Positions 23,555-32,683 are shown, counted from the first letter of the stretch. The stretch is 64,000 nucleotides of DNA from Abditibacteriaceae bacterium (GCA_019239895.1 JAFAZH010000056.1:62001-126000), one strand, 5' to 3'. Program-made: numbers and translations. The notes: a model not told the origin generated them from the letters alone.

Positions 23555-24481
23555 GTGACGAGTGATAAGTTACAGTGCACAGTGCATTCTCTTCTACAAG
23601 TTATGATGAAATTCATTAATCCACTTCCCTCATCAGATTTATATGTGTATCACTACACCAGGGTTGATACAGCCTTGAATTACATATTGAGAGATGGAAC
23701 TCTAAGACTTAACTCATTTGCCGCAATGAATGACCCACGAGAAAATAAGAGTTGGACAATTGCTACGATGATTAAGCCATCGTTTGATTTAGAACCTAAA
23801 GATTGGGATGCTCTCTCGGAGAATGTATCAAATATTCTGAAACAGAATGTGAAAATGGCTTGCTTTAGTAAGGACAGGGAAACTGCGGTTGATAAGTGGC
23901 AGCCAGACGGATTATTAGATAGGGGGTTTGCGAGACCTAGCATGTGGCATCATTATGCGAATGGACATAATGGAGTATGTTTAATGTTCAGCATTGAGAA
24001 GCTAAATGTGGCCTTTTGCAAACAAGTTGAACCTGACAGGACTTTTTCTGGGACTGTAATTTATTCTGACGATGGCATTATCTTACGGATGGGGCATCAC
24101 CCTTTCTGTATTGATTTAACAGGCTTTGCTAATATCTCAAATCTTCAATCTGATCCAAGGTTTACGATTGAAGTCAATAATCATCTCCGTCGTTGGATGT
24201 CCGAGTTATTTTTCACGAAACTAAAAGATTGGAGCAATGAAGAAGAATTCCGGTGGGTGTATTTGGATGATAATCCTCAACCTCTTCCTTTAGAATTTCA
24301 CGATGCACTAGAAGGGATCATAATTGGAGAAAAAGTTTCGTCCGTTCACGAAGAAGCCTTTCTGAAATACTGCGTGTTATACAAAGCAGATATAGCGCAT
24401 CTAGAATGGAGAAACGGTTATCCCACCATAGTGCATTCGGGACAGCCATATATTACACATAAGCACTTACTTAACCCATGA
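23555..24481 (+). CDS. DUF2971 family protein
   Basis: 308 residues from GTG at 23555 (AGAAGG five bases upstream); an ATG at 23603 or 23606 is also possible and would remove a non-conserved leader. DUF2971 hallmarks: YVYHYTRVDTALNYILRDG, LRLNSFAAMNDPRE, CFSKDRETAVDKWQPDG, MWHHYANGHNGVCLMF and a late WSNEEEFRWVY. Molecular function of the family is not established to my knowledge; members are often found in accessory or defence-associated islands. Base composition is clearly more AT-rich than the flanks and AGA/AGG codons are common, suggesting recent acquisition. Confidence 0.85.
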   Translation: MTSDKLQCTVHSLLQVMMKFINPLPSSDLYVYHYTRVDTALNYILRDGTLRLNSFAAMNDPRENKSWTIATMIKPSFDLEPKDWDALSENVSNILKQNVKMACFSKDRETAVDKWQPDGLLDRGFARPSMWHHYANGHNGVCLMFSIEKLNVAFCKQVEPDRTFSGTVIYSDDGIILRMGHHPFCIDLTGFANISNLQSDPRFTIEVNNHLRRWMSELFFTKLKDWSNEEEFRWVYLDDNPQPLPLEFHDALEGIIIGEKVSSVHEEAFLKYCVLYKADIAHLEWRNGYPTIVHSGQPYITHKHLLNP

Positions 24482-24546
24482 GATCAAAATAGCAGCGCAA
24501 CTAGGTGTTATCTATCTGGGAATCATCAACAAAGGTCAATAAAACT

Positions 24547-25668
24547 TTGAAAAAGCTCATCTTTTTTGTTTTGCTTGCCTGTTTAGCCACCTTGCAAAGC
24601 TATTCGGCTCAAGCCAAGTCCCGTTCCGCCTTTGCTCAGTGGGGCGCACAAACTCTGGCCGAGACTAATAATTTGTTCTGGATACCACAGCGTAATTTGT
24701 ACGCGGATGAGGCCAAACCTGCCGGGCCAAAGCCGACTACCCCGGCTTTTATGTGGGGTTGTGGGGTGCAGTTGTCGGCCCTGGTCGCGGCGACCGAAGT
24801 GGATCGCAAAACCTATGCTCCGCAGTTAGCCCGCTATGCGCAGGCGTTGCAAGTCTACTGGACGAATGCCCACGGTATCGGCGGCTACGATGTCTTGCCT
24901 GCCCCTAAACCCTCCGACCGTTACTACGATGATAACGCCTGGATTGTTTTAGATTTGGCGGACGCTTATCAAACCACCAGGCAGCCGCAATACCTCCATT
25001 GGGCGGAAAAGACGTTTCGTTTTGTGGACAGTGGCGAAGATAACCAACTGGGCGGCGGTATTTTTTGGAAGGAAAATGAGAAAAGTTCCAAGAACACTTG
25101 CTCTAATGCACCATCTGCCGCCGGAGCCTTACGCCTCTATCAGCTAACCCACAAACCAGAATATCTGGCCACCGCGCAGCGCCTCTATACGTGGACGAAC
25201 ACCCATTTGCAAGATAAAGATGGGCTGTTCTTTGATAATCAGCGTTTAGATGGCGAAGTGGAGCAGACTAAGTGGTCGTATAATTCGGCCCTCATGATTC
25301 GCACCAATTGTCTGTTCCATGCCATAACGCATGATAAGAAATATCTGAGGGAAGCCCAACGTATCGCCAGGGCAGCCGAAGCACACTGGGTTCATGCGGA
25401 TACAGGTGCTATCCGCGATGGGTCTCAATTTGCGCATCTGCTGTCTGAGTCGTTTTTGTACGTCTATGACCGCGATCATGATCCACATTGGAAAGATGTA
25501 GTCGGGCGTGCGTTGAAGTTCTTGCACGAGAATGGGCGAGATCCGCATGGTTACTACAGCAAGCAGTGGGATACACCCGTTAAGGATACTCTAACCACAG
25601 TGCGCCTGATTGACCAGGCCAGCGCGATTCGCGCTTACTGGATGGCGGCTCGTTATAAGCTCAAATGA
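24547..25668 (+). CDS. Secreted GH76-like alpha-1,6-mannanase
   Basis: 373 residues from a TTG at 24547, preceded by AAAGG; this start gives a classical signal peptide (MKKLIFFVLLACLATLQSYS, cleavage near SAQA). The GTG at 24505 adds 14 residues before it and has no SD. The (alpha/alpha)6 barrel has the GH76 twin-Asp RYYDDNAWIVLDLADAY (D128, D129), GGGIFWKENEKSSKNTCSNAPSA and WSYNSALMIR. GH76 enzymes cleave alpha-1,6-mannan chains. It acts outside the cell and could feed mannose-type sugars into the catabolic genes upstream. Confidence 0.87.
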   Translation: MKKLIFFVLLACLATLQSYSAQAKSRSAFAQWGAQTLAETNNLFWIPQRNLYADEAKPAGPKPTTPAFMWGCGVQLSALVAATEVDRKTYAPQLARYAQALQVYWTNAHGIGGYDVLPAPKPSDRYYDDNAWIVLDLADAYQTTRQPQYLHWAEKTFRFVDSGEDNQLGGGIFWKENEKSSKNTCSNAPSAAGALRLYQLTHKPEYLATAQRLYTWTNTHLQDKDGLFFDNQRLDGEVEQTKWSYNSALMIRTNCLFHAITHDKKYLREAQRIARAAEAHWVHADTGAIRDGSQFAHLLSESFLYVYDRDHDPHWKDVVGRALKFLHENGRDPHGYYSKQWDTPVKDTLTTVRLIDQASAIRAYWMAARYKLK

Positions 25669-25706
25669 CCAAGTGAGAGGGCAGACTTAACATCTGCCAA
25701 AATACC

Positions 25707-25745
25707 GCAGGCGCAAGAGTATTTCTCTTGCGCCTGCTCTATTTT
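25707..25745. terminator. Rho-independent terminator between convergent genes
   Basis: GCAGGCGCAAGAG (25707-25719), loop TATTT, CTCTTGCGCCTGC (25725-25737), then TCTATTTTA. A perfect 13-bp stem serving the GH76 gene and perhaps the convergent prepilin gene. Confidence 0.88.
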
Positions 25746-25785
25746 ACGAGGCTGGATTTAAGGTGATTAAAAAATCAGCAAGGGC

Positions 25786-26589
25786 TTAGGGCGAAGGGTT
25801 ACGTCGCCACTCATTGTTGTTGATGTCTTTCCAGATACTGTCGGGTCGCTGCCATTTAGCGTGACCATCTAAGAAGCCAACGACTAAGCCGCCCTGGTGA
25901 CGCACCAATGCGCCAGACTGAGTTGTCACATAGGGTATCGCGCCAGGGAAGATGTTATTGAAGGGATACAAGCCGCCCCGCGAAGCGGTGCCATCACCAC
26001 GCCCGGCATCGGCCAGAATAATGAAACGATCTGGATAGTTGAACACTGCCAAGGGCGTCTTCTCGTTAAACCCAAAGTCGGGGTTCGACTGATACCATGA
26101 CTGCTGGCTCGCGCCATTGGCTACATATTGTTCATTGAGTTGAAAGCCATAATCACCCGGATACCAGTTGCCGGGGCCGACGGTGCCCCAGTCGGTGGCC
26201 GAAGAAGGGCACGCCCAAACTTTGCCACTCTTGATGTAGGGGTCGAGTTTCGCCTGAATCGAGAAAGGGGCTTTTCCGACTGCGGTGTCGGGGGTGCCAG
26301 TCGGAGCCTGGCGTTCGGTTACTGTCGCGGGCAGATGTTCATCATTGTCCTGGATGTATTGCACAAAACCCAGACCAATCTGCTTCACGTTCGACAAGCA
26401 ACTGGCCTGACGCGCCTTTTCACGGGCCTGAGAAAAGACGGGGAACAGAATCGCCGCCAGAATTGCTATGATGGCGATGACAACAAGCAGCTCAATCAGC
26501 GTGAAACCTTGTTTTCTTTGGTTGATTTGCTGGCTCCTCGATTGGGGCAAGCTCTGTTTATTAGGCTTGCTATAACTACGATTAAACAC
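25786..26589 (-). CDS. Prepilin-type protein with H-X9-DG motif
   Basis: 267 residues; GTG start with AAAGGAG six bases upstream. A 28-residue basic leader ends in QGFTLIELLVVIAIIAILAAILFPVFSQ, a type IV pilin/pseudopilin methylation and membrane segment cleaved after Gly by prepilin peptidase. Then AREKARQASCLSNVKQIGL and YIQDNDE, and near the end HQGGLVVGFLDGHAKW, the H-X9-DG motif of the DUF1559-like family. These proteins occur in large paralogous sets in Armatimonadota and Planctomycetota and probably form pseudopili or surface filaments. No assembly gene is in the window. Confidence 0.92.
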   Translation of the reverse strand: MFNRSYSKPNKQSLPQSRSQQINQRKQGFTLIELLVVIAIIAILAAILFPVFSQAREKARQASCLSNVKQIGLGFVQYIQDNDEHLPATVTERQAPTGTPDTAVGKAPFSIQAKLDPYIKSGKVWACPSSATDWGTVGPGNWYPGDYGFQLNEQYVANGASQQSWYQSNPDFGFNEKTPLAVFNYPDRFIILADAGRGDGTASRGGLYPFNNIFPGAIPYVTTQSGALVRHQGGLVVGFLDGHAKWQRPDSIWKDINNNEWRRNPSP

Positions 26590-27366
26590 TATTTTCTCCT
26601 TTGGGGCGATTCGATTTTTCGCCCTCGCTTTGAAACTGCCGTTGCGAGATGGACTTCCCGATGGGACAGCTTAAAAATGCCGCAACGGTGAATTCTAAAT
26701 CTCTAAATTGTCGGACTTACTGTTATAGGTTGTTAAACGGGTTGGGCTAAAAAGCTGGCACTCGCCACAGGAGGCAGAGTACCTGGGTTAAGAAGCCGGT
26801 CAACGTGGAAGTGATGAGAAGAAGATTAACAGTGCTGAAGCGTTCTCATCTGCCACATTGCCGGCCACCTACAGCTTGAGGTGCAGCCAGTGGACACGAG
26901 CGTGCAGGCGGCGCGACAACACATCGCGCAGAGAAGAGCCTGACAACACAAGTGGGCAGAGAGTAACATGTTCAACGAATCTTTAATCTATGGCTTGAGT
27001 AGCATTAAACAAGAATAGGTTGAGAGATATAGCAATTTAGCCGATCTGATTCTCTTAACTACTTTTTAATCCTGCGCTATCAGCATAATTGTCTACTTGT
27101 TGAGTAGACTTTGAATAAATTATAGAGATTGTTTTATTAATTGTCAAGACGGTTTTCTAAAAATCTCAAAAATTGCGTGGCAAAACGGTATAAAGTTGGC
27201 ACTGAGAACTAAGACAAGATTCCAGGTAAGGCGCAACGACCACTTAAACGCGGTGTCTTAAAGCCGATGTAATTGACCTGAAACAGTTAAGTTTTTAGGT
27301 TGTATAGAAGCATTGGTTATTGGTTTTAGTCATCTTTTTTAGATCACACGGAGAGAGGATAGCAAC
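26590..27366. other. Long gene-free interval with a possible structured RNA
   Basis: 777 bases between divergent genes with no credible coding frame. At 26795-26865 an imperfect stem pairs GCCGGTCAACGTGG...TGATGAGA with TTCTCATCTGCCACATTGCCGGC around a loop of about 23 bases, followed by GCGCGA-CAACACA-TCGCGC (26911-26929). The part from 27000 to 27190 is AT-rich and likely holds the promoter of the LamG gene. No riboswitch or ncRNA family is recognised. Confidence 0.4.
27091..27109. promoter_or_regulatory. Operator-like palindrome
   Basis: GTCTACT-TGTTG-AGTAGAC, a perfect 7-bp inverted repeat abutting TTGAAT (27111) and an AT-rich stretch with TATTAA at 27135, a weak promoter candidate for the LamG gene 230 bases downstream. 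It could be a regulator site; no regulator is identified. Confidence 0.3.
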
Positions 27367-28788
27367 ATGAGGCGACAAAGTTTGAGGTATTGGGGTGTTG
27401 GCGCGGTTTTTGGGTTGGCGGCAGCCGGTGCTTTTGTCGGTCGAGCGCAAGACCAGGCATGTGCGCCTGCTCCAGCAGGTATGACGGGCTGGTGGCCCGG
27501 CAACGGCGTAGTGAACGAATTGGTTTATAAGACTAATGCGGTCATGGACAATACTATCACCTTCGGAGCCGGGGAGGTTGGCCAAGCCTTTAACTTCCAG
27601 GGCAACCATAATGGCGTCAAGCTGCCGATTGCCGACCGTCCGGTTGGAGCTACAGGCTTTACTGTGGAAGCCTGGCTTAATCCGGCGGATGTCGCGCCGG
27701 GTCATCCTATTTTCGAGTGGAATAATGGCACGACCTTCGGCGTGCATATGTGGACTTATGAACAAAACGGCGAATTATGGGCCAATTTGATGGATACTGG
27801 TGGTATAGCCCATTACATTAAAAGCCCGGCGGGAGTTCTGGCTACCAATACTTTTCAGCATGTGGCATTGACCTATGATCGGGCTTCGGGCGTGGGCAGA
27901 ATTTACCGCAATGGAGAAATTGTAGCCAACCAGAATTTAGGGCAATTTAGACCACAGACGGGCGGGTTTGATCTCTATCTCGGTTATCGTCCGGCTGGTC
28001 TGGGGCAGGGGCAGCGTTACGTTGGGCTAATGGATGAAATCAGTGTCTATCGGCGTGCCCTTACCCCAGCCGAGATTCAGGGTATTTTTCGTGCTGGTGC
28101 TGCCGGTAAATGCACCACGCCAACGGGTGGGGTCGCTACGGCTACTGCCCCGGCCACAGGCACGCAGCCCGCTACGGCAGCGGGTCTACCTGTGGGTTCG
28201 GCGCCTCCTGGGTCGCCCCGCATTACAACGGGCACGGCGGCAACGGCTACACCCACCCCAATGCCAACGCCCAGACCGATACTGCCAACACCCACTCCCA
28301 TTCCCTTGATGCAGCGCCCAGTCGCCAATGGCCCCATCGCCGTGTTTGATTTCAGTGTGGCGTCTGGTCTAGACCCTGCTTTAGGGCATCAAATTTCTGA
28401 CACTCTGGCTACTACCCTCCAAAGAGCCAACTTTGATATACGCACTCGTAAACAGGTGGCGCAGGCGATAGGAACGGATACCGCCGCACAAGCTCTGCTG
28501 CGTCCGCCTTACAGAGCCGCCACCCAGAATCGCTTGGCCGCTGCGGTGGGGGCGGGCAGTGTGCTCTTAGGTCGTGTCACTGATGTACAGTTGCATCACG
28601 GTAAGTCGGCCACCGTGCAGGCTGAAGTACAGCAACTTCAAGCGGGGACTGGTGCGGTGATGGATACGTTCTACATCACCGAAACCACACCGGACAGGGC
28701 TGGAACTGCCACCGATAATCAATTGTTAAGTGCAGCCGTGCAAAGAGTGGTCGCCTCCACCTTGAGGGCACTGCGCCAGGCGCATTAA
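27367..28788 (+). CDS. Secreted LamG-domain protein with C-terminal CsgG/TolB-N-like domain
   Basis: 473 residues; GGAGAGAGG upstream of ATG. Signal peptide about 1-28 (GAVFGLAAAGAFVGRAQ). Residues about 35-245 form a LamG/concanavalin-like domain starting APAGMTGWWPGNG and containing VEAWLNPADV, FQHVALTYDRASGVGRIYRNG and YVGLMDEISVYRRAL. A Thr/Pro/Ala linker follows to about residue 315. The last 150 residues begin GPIAVFDFSVASGLDPALGH and resemble the nucleotide-fold-like domains of CsgG, FlgO and LpoB-type lipoproteins. The LamG half suggests carbohydrate or surface binding. The combination is unusual; a role in envelope assembly is inference. Confidence 0.8.
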   Translation: MRRQSLRYWGVGAVFGLAAAGAFVGRAQDQACAPAPAGMTGWWPGNGVVNELVYKTNAVMDNTITFGAGEVGQAFNFQGNHNGVKLPIADRPVGATGFTVEAWLNPADVAPGHPIFEWNNGTTFGVHMWTYEQNGELWANLMDTGGIAHYIKSPAGVLATNTFQHVALTYDRASGVGRIYRNGEIVANQNLGQFRPQTGGFDLYLGYRPAGLGQGQRYVGLMDEISVYRRALTPAEIQGIFRAGAAGKCTTPTGGVATATAPATGTQPATAAGLPVGSAPPGSPRITTGTAATATPTPMPTPRPILPTPTPIPLMQRPVANGPIAVFDFSVASGLDPALGHQISDTLATTLQRANFDIRTRKQVAQAIGTDTAAQALLRPPYRAATQNRLAAAVGAGSVLLGRVTDVQLHHGKSATVQAEVQQLQAGTGAVMDTFYITETTPDRAGTATDNQLLSAAVQRVVASTLRALRQAH

Positions 28789-28801
28789 GTTGCAAGTTCG
28801 A

Positions 28802-28871
28802 CAGATAGGACGCAAAGCTTCGCTACGCTATGCTGCGCAGCATAGCGTAGCGAAGCTTTGCGTCCTATCTG
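28802..28871. repeat. 70-base perfect palindrome without loop
   Basis: CAGATAGGACGCAAAGCTTC... reads identically on the other strand across all 70 bases, centred on GCTGC|GCAGC. It lies between convergent genes (LamG and prepilin). No T-run follows, so it is not a standard terminator. Confidence 0.95.
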
Positions 28872-28889
28872 ATTACAACCTCATAAGTT

Positions 28890-29576
28890 TCACGGCCAGA
28901 CGCTCATGCTCAGCACAGTGTTTTTGAGGGTGCCTTTGGTAATCGGTTTGACATGCCCATCCGCCCACAGCACATTTACTATATTATTGTGTGGCTGCAA
29001 CGAGGCTTGATAGGTAGTGAAGTCGCCGTTATCCGTCCAGTTAACGCCATTCCAGAAGAGGCGATAAAGCATTTGCTCGCGGCCTTCGCCTCCCAAATCA
29101 TCGAAGGCTACCACGACACGCGATGGGCCGCGAATGGCCGTAATAGGGACGCTTTTTGCGGGCATTGCGGATTGGCAGAACAAGGGGCCATTGAGCCAGT
29201 AGGTGAGGCCCAAAGTAGATTGATTTGGCCTGTGTTCTGATGCGCTGGGACATTGAAAAACCTCTTGCGTTCTGGCATAAGGCATAATTTCACTCACCCA
29301 GCCATCGGCACGCTGAAATGGGTCTCCACTGGAGCCGTTGGCTCCGGCAATGCAAGCGGCACCGTCAAAGGGATTCATTTCATCATGATCCTGCTCATAT
29401 TGCAGCATAGATAGACCTATTTGATGGAGATTGCTCTGGCAGGCGGCTTTACGCGCTTGCTCTCGTGCCCCCGCTAATACTGGTAAGAGGATACCCGCCA
29501 GTAAAGCCAGTATCGCTGCTACTACGAGAACCTCAACCAGCGTAAAGCCGTCACGACGGCGTCCGGTAGATTGCAT
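28890..29576 (-). CDS. Prepilin-type protein with H-X9-DG motif
   Basis: 228 residues from the ATG at 29576. Leader ...RRRDGFTLVEVLVVAAILALLAGILLP, then AGAREQARKAACQSNLHQIGLS and YEQDHDE, and HNNIVNVLWADGHVKP near the C-terminus (H-X9-DG). It is a type IV-pilin-like secreted subunit, divergent from those at 25786 and 38515. It starts 11 bases after the end of the upstream hypothetical gene, so the two are an operon. Confidence 0.9.
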   Translation of the reverse strand: MQSTGRRRDGFTLVEVLVVAAILALLAGILLPVLAGAREQARKAACQSNLHQIGLSMLQYEQDHDEMNPFDGAACIAGANGSSGDPFQRADGWVSEIMPYARTQEVFQCPSASEHRPNQSTLGLTYWLNGPLFCQSAMPAKSVPITAIRGPSRVVVAFDDLGGEGREQMLYRLFWNGVNWTDNGDFTTYQASLQPHNNIVNVLWADGHVKPITKGTLKNTVLSMSVWP

Positions 29577-29587
29577 CACTCGTTTCT

Positions 29588-30145
29588 CTATTGACCACTT
29601 TGGTAAGTCGCTATGGCATTGGGCAGCATAAGTTCCGGGTGCGGGTAAGTCTGGTGGATGTCCGCAATGCGCTCTTTATACTCATTTTCTGTGAGGCTAT
29701 TTCCCTGCTGTGCTTGAACCAAATGGGTGCGGAGCGCCAGTTCGAGAGCATTGGTGAAGACAGGCGATAGATTAATGGTGCGCACGGCGCGGAAAATGCC
29801 GGTGGCCGCATCCACCACATGTACTTGCAGGGGCGTGCGTGTATCGGGGGTGAGAGCAGGCAGCACACGCGGTTGCTCATCTGCTGTCAAAGACCACCAG
29901 GTGTAGGGTGCGCCGCCCCAGGGTACATGCGGAGCAAAGCGATAAAGCAAGAAAAGCACTGACTTTTCTACCGTCAGAGCCAATTCAGCCCTGCCCACAC
30001 TGACGGACTCGATTTCTGCCTGTGTCGGTCGGTAGAGAAAAAGACGCAACTCGTGGCCCTGGCGCGTATAACGATAATCCGCGCCTTGAGGCCACTTTAG
30101 TTTAGCCTCTTCGTAAGCCTGCCCGATAACGCGACGCTCTTGCAT
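29588..30145 (-). CDS. Hypothetical protein upstream of prepilin gene
   Basis: 185 residues from the ATG at 30145, which has AAGGGAG six bases upstream; the TTG at 30166 is weaker. No signal peptide or membrane helix. The first half is beta-rich (YRYTRQGHELRLFLYRP, VGRAELALTVEKSVLFLLYRF), the second helical with a Gln/Glu-rich stretch. I recognise no family. Tight linkage to a pseudopilin suggests an assembly or quality role, but that is only inference from context. Confidence 0.72.
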   Translation of the reverse strand: MQERRVIGQAYEEAKLKWPQGADYRYTRQGHELRLFLYRPTQAEIESVSVGRAELALTVEKSVLFLLYRFAPHVPWGGAPYTWWSLTADEQPRVLPALTPDTRTPLQVHVVDAATGIFRAVRTINLSPVFTNALELALRTHLVQAQQGNSLTENEYKERIADIHQTYPHPELMLPNAIATYQSGQ

Positions 30146-30257
30146 AGGTGGCTCCCTTAGCTCCAAGGCATAGAGCAGAATAGAGGCCGCTTAACCTCAA
30201 GCCTTAAAGACAAGTAACAGCATTAAGCTTACCCCGGTATTACCTAAAGTGGGAGCA

Positions 30258-31493
30258 TTAACCATCCGTATTTTTGCTATTAAATTCGACAAGCTGCATC
30301 CGGGATGGCGGTGTGACTTCTGCCTGGATGACCTGAGTCAACAATGTGCGGTAATTAGCGCCGGGGGTGATATGACCCAGCACTACAGCCTGCGCAGCGC
30401 CAGTGGCCGCTGGCACATTGCTGGGCCAACCATGCACGGTGGCATAACCCATCAGCGCAAAGGCTACAGCTTCCTTGGCATCAGGGTTTAAGCCTTGAGC
30501 ATCTAAGGTAAGCACGGTTGACCCGTGTAGTTCTGCCTGCAACAAGCGTAAGAGCACTGGGTTGCGTGCTCCGCCGCCACTGACCAAGACTTCGTTTATC
30601 TGCCCTAAGTACTGGCGATATGCTGCCGCGATGCTGCGTGCTGTGAAAGCTGTCAGGGTTGCCACTATATCGTTAGCGTCCAGCCCTTGCTGTTTCGCCT
30701 GTTGGATATACTGAGCTGCTTCCCCTGGCCCCCACTGCTCACGTCCGGTTGATTTAGGAGGTTTAAGGCTAAAGAAGGGGTGCTGCATCCATTGGTTCAG
30801 TAATACTTCATCCACTTTCCCGGCTCCACTCATCCGCCCATCTTCATCAAAGGTTTGCGTGCCACCTGTGAGTAGGCGCACCGCTTCATCCATTAACACA
30901 TTGCCCGGCCCCGTATCAAAAGCTATAACAGCCTGGTTAGTTGCCGAGGCAGGCGGGAGGTAAGTCACATTACCAATGCCGCCAATATTTTGAACGGCGC
31001 GATATTTCTCTTTATCGCGGAGCAAAAGCGTATCGAGATAAGGCACCAGGGGCGCACCTTCCCCGCCAACAGCCATGTCCCGAAGACGGAAATCGGCTAC
31101 CACTGTGCAGCCAGTGCGTTCGGCGATGACTGCCGCTGCACCGATTTGTAAGCTGGAACGCACCGCACCGGGCACAACTTGGTGGTAAACCGTTTGGCCA
31201 TGCGAGGCAATAAGATCAATCTTTTCCAGCGGCACATTCGCCTGGGCTGCCACTGCCATTGCTGCCGCAGCGAAAGCCTCACCCAACAGCATATTGGTTT
31301 CACAGACCGCCGCAGTTGATCCCGTGTGTGGCGGCATCAATGCCCGCACCCGGCCTTGCACTCCCCCCTCAAAAGGGTGCATAAGAAAGTTGTGCAGGGT
31401 GAGTTGTAAAGTTTTATCGCTGTGGGTGATTTCCACTAAAGCCGCATCAATGGCGTCCACTGAGGTGCCCGATATTAACCCGATAATTAGCAC
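30258..31493 (-). CDS. anmK: Anhydro-N-acetylmuramic acid kinase
   Basis: 411 residues, GTG start. AnmK signatures: IIGLISGTSVDAIDAAL (usually GLMSGTSLDGID), DLIASHGQTVYHQ, GEGAPLVPYLDTLLL, QNIGGIGNVTYLP, IAFDTGPGNVLMDE with the catalytic Asp, and EVLVSGGGARNPVLLRLL. It phosphorylates and opens 1,6-anhydro-MurNAc released by lytic transglycosylases, giving MurNAc-6-phosphate for wall recycling. The partner etherase MurQ is not in the window. It is about 110 bases downstream of the start of the hypothetical/prepilin pair on the same strand but is transcribed before it. Confidence 0.94.
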   Translation of the reverse strand: MLIIGLISGTSVDAIDAALVEITHSDKTLQLTLHNFLMHPFEGGVQGRVRALMPPHTGSTAAVCETNMLLGEAFAAAAMAVAAQANVPLEKIDLIASHGQTVYHQVVPGAVRSSLQIGAAAVIAERTGCTVVADFRLRDMAVGGEGAPLVPYLDTLLLRDKEKYRAVQNIGGIGNVTYLPPASATNQAVIAFDTGPGNVLMDEAVRLLTGGTQTFDEDGRMSGAGKVDEVLLNQWMQHPFFSLKPPKSTGREQWGPGEAAQYIQQAKQQGLDANDIVATLTAFTARSIAAAYRQYLGQINEVLVSGGGARNPVLLRLLQAELHGSTVLTLDAQGLNPDAKEAVAFALMGYATVHGWPSNVPAATGAAQAVVLGHITPGANYRTLLTQVIQAEVTPPSRMQLVEFNSKNTDG

Positions 31494-31720
31494 ATTGGCC
31501 CCGCATTCTGAGTGTGCTTTATCTTGATAGTCATGATAGTTATCTGGCTATTAAAGCGACAAAGCAGCCCAAGAGACTTCTTAGTGTGCAAAATGTTTGT
31601 AGATTTGATATACATTGTGTCTTAACAGAGACACCAAACTCTCTATTCTTACATTCATACCATAAATTTCGGCGATGGCTTAGTCGTCTGGCCGCCACAT
31701 TGTTTAGACGAGGATGATTT

Positions 31721-32683
31721 ATGCTTGAAGTCCGCGTGGCTTTTATAGGAGCAGGTGCTTTAGCCAATCAGCAGCATTACCCTAGCGTAACTGAAATGAA
31801 AGGCGCCCGCATCGTTGCCATCTGCGACCTGGATGCCAGACGCCTTGCCACTACTGCTGATAGATATGAGGTGGAGAAGCGTTACTCCGATTATCGAACG
31901 ATGCTTGAACAAGAAGAGTTCGAGGCTTGCTATATCATCATGCCGCCCGCGCCCTTAAAAGCCATTGCGCTCGATTGCCTGGCGGCAGGTAAGCATGTGT
32001 TTATGGAGAAGCCGCCTGGAGTCCGCACCGAAGAAACCATTGAAATGGCCGAAGCTGCCGCTAAGCATGGGTGCCTTACAGCGGTGGGCTTTAATCGGCG
32101 CTTTGCTAATGTAGTGGTCAAGGCGAAATGTGCCGTCTTTCAACAGAGCGCCCCTTCTTTAGTCATGGCCGAATTTCATAAGAACATGTTAGGGCACGGG
32201 CCATACGATAACATGAGCATCCTGCACTCCGATGTCATCCATGTGGTAGATTTGATGCGCGACTTCTGTGGCGAAGCGACCGAAGTCGTGAGCCAGGTGG
32301 AACACCGTTATGAAGAGTGGGAAAACTCCTATAACTTCTACAATGCCTTGCTGCGCTTTGATAGCGGCGCGTCGGGGATTCTCACCGCCAATCGCACTGG
32401 TGGCAATCGTTACGAGCGATTTGAGTTGCATGGCCGCAATATCTCCTGTTATATTCGTGCCCCTGAACAGGTGGAGATGTATTGGGCTGAATCGCGGGAA
32501 GCGCGCATTCTCGACGACCAATTCCTGACTGGCACCCGCGACCCGCGCATCACTTATGGCTATCGGGATGAGAACATTCACTTCATCGAATGTGTGCGTG
32601 CGGAACAGCAACCAATTACTCACTTGGCAGATGCCGTAAAAACCATGCAACTGTGCGACCGTATCGCTGAAGGGGCAAAGTGA
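31721..32683 (+). CDS. Gfo/Idh/MocA-family oxidoreductase
   Basis: 320 residues; GAGGATGATTT before ATG. Rossmann motif VAFIGAGALANQQHYPSV, ICDLDARRLA, EKP motif FMEKPPGVRTEE and FNRRFANVV. The C-terminal domain contains HSDVIHVVDLMRDFCG, with the His/Asp pair in its usual place. No export signal. Distinct from the two others in the window; the YYIIMPPAPLKAI region differs from the usual VxTPxxxH. Substrate unknown; possibly linked to sugar recycling with divergent anmK. Confidence 0.88.
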   Translation: MLEVRVAFIGAGALANQQHYPSVTEMKGARIVAICDLDARRLATTADRYEVEKRYSDYRTMLEQEEFEACYIIMPPAPLKAIALDCLAAGKHVFMEKPPGVRTEETIEMAEAAAKHGCLTAVGFNRRFANVVVKAKCAVFQQSAPSLVMAEFHKNMLGHGPYDNMSILHSDVIHVVDLMRDFCGEATEVVSQVEHRYEEWENSYNFYNALLRFDSGASGILTANRTGGNRYERFELHGRNISCYIRAPEQVEMYWAESREARILDDQFLTGTRDPRITYGYRDENIHFIECVRAEQQPITHLADAVKTMQLCDRIAEGAK

